A stretch of 64,000 nt of DNA from Erpobdella octoculata (taxonomy: Eukaryota; Annelida; Clitellata; Hirudinida; Erpobdellidae). The position numbers and the translations under genes are program-made. This document shows, piece after piece, positions 63,851 through 64,000 of this stretch; the first letter of the stretch is position 1, and each line of letters opens with the position of its first letter. Below the pieces are notes generated by a model. The model worked only from the letters and a program-made list of their open reading frames with translations, ran no database searches and was not told the DNA's origin. The stretch lies in the NCBI GenBank assembly GCA_963978895.1, contig OZ022238.1, positions 11,717,342-11,781,341 of the forward strand, written 5' to 3'.

Positions 63851-63914
63851 TAGTCTTAGCAAATCTATTTTACGTTTTATAGTCTAACAGAAGTTATGAA
63901 AGAATGTAAAAGAG
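63851..63914 (-). repeat. unique flank shared with 37885-37945
   Basis: AGTCTTAGCAAATCTATTTT onward is the reverse complement of the stretch at 37885-37945, which proves that the duplicated unit extends beyond the repeat modules. Confidence 0.8.
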
Positions 63915-64000
63915 AAAATGAGCGTGAACGGGAACGGGAGAGCAACCGTGACCGGGAATGGGAGAGCAAGCAAGACCGGGAACGGGAGAGCAAGCGTGAG
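63915..64000 (-). mobile_element. start of another module 2 copy, cut by the window end
   Basis: AATGAGCGTGAACGGGAACG and GGGAGAGCAAGC words match the reverse complement of 35985-36066. Its CTAG end would lie beyond 64000. Confidence 0.65.

Overview
The window reads as AT-rich genomic DNA of an invertebrate animal. It has spliceosomal introns, animal-type non-LTR retrotransposons of several clades, a Penelope-like element, Helitron, MULE, hAT and BEL/Pao remnants, tRNA-derived SINE-like units and very long microsatellites. The species cannot be named from the sequence. Nothing looks bacterial or viral, and there is no operon structure. Host gene content is small; nearly everything else is repeats in several layers of nesting.

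Host-like genes. Positions 26-1093 hold the last two exons of a membrane-protein gene: a transmembrane exon, a 328-bp intron, and a long His/Gln/Ser-rich tail. Positions 22918-23404 hold one exon resembling a glycosyltransferase-A-type enzyme, broken by a stop codon. Positions 48598-49427 hold a signal-anchor peptide and two phase-compatible exons of an animal protein that may also be a Golgi-type enzyme.

Layout. 1-12 kb: the host gene end, huge (TATGTG)n, (AAT)n and (CT)n tracts, and two non-autonomous DNA transposons with clear ends (6558-7042, 10208-10752). 12-17 kb: a Helitron scrap, then the two halves of an I/R1-like retrotransposon head to head (12.5-16.4 kb). 17-22 kb: a SINE-like unit, CCCGAA repeats, an apparently perfect 1310-bp tandem duplication and a CR1-group reverse transcriptase. 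22-34 kb: the glycosyltransferase exon, a BEL/Pao scrap, a CR1 element with PHD-finger ORF1, and two L2-like elements. 34-39.6 kb: microsatellite-associated elements ending in CTAG, a satellite with nested minisatellites, and kilobase-scale TATG arrays. 39.6-44.6 kb: a cluster of foldback-like elements with minisatellite arms. 44.6-50.7 kb: a CR1-like fragment, a hAT transposase remnant carrying a 38-bp palindromic insertion, a second copy of the satellite, the putative membrane enzyme and a Helitron N-terminal fragment. 50.7-53.4 kb: two copies of another CTAG-ended family. 53.8-57.7 kb: a Penelope-like element split by a MULE with a 9-bp target duplication. 58-64 kb: RT fragments, an open CR1 RT tail, (TA)n tracts and more CTAG-module elements.

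The strongest candidates for something undescribed are the foldback cluster (39.6-44.6 kb), the MULE nested in Penelope with both insertion borders readable, the satellite with nested minisatellites present in two distant arrays, and the family of CTAG-ended hairpin elements embedded in microsatellites close to Helitron protein fragments. Calls rest on reading translations and motifs by eye; no database or alignment search was run.
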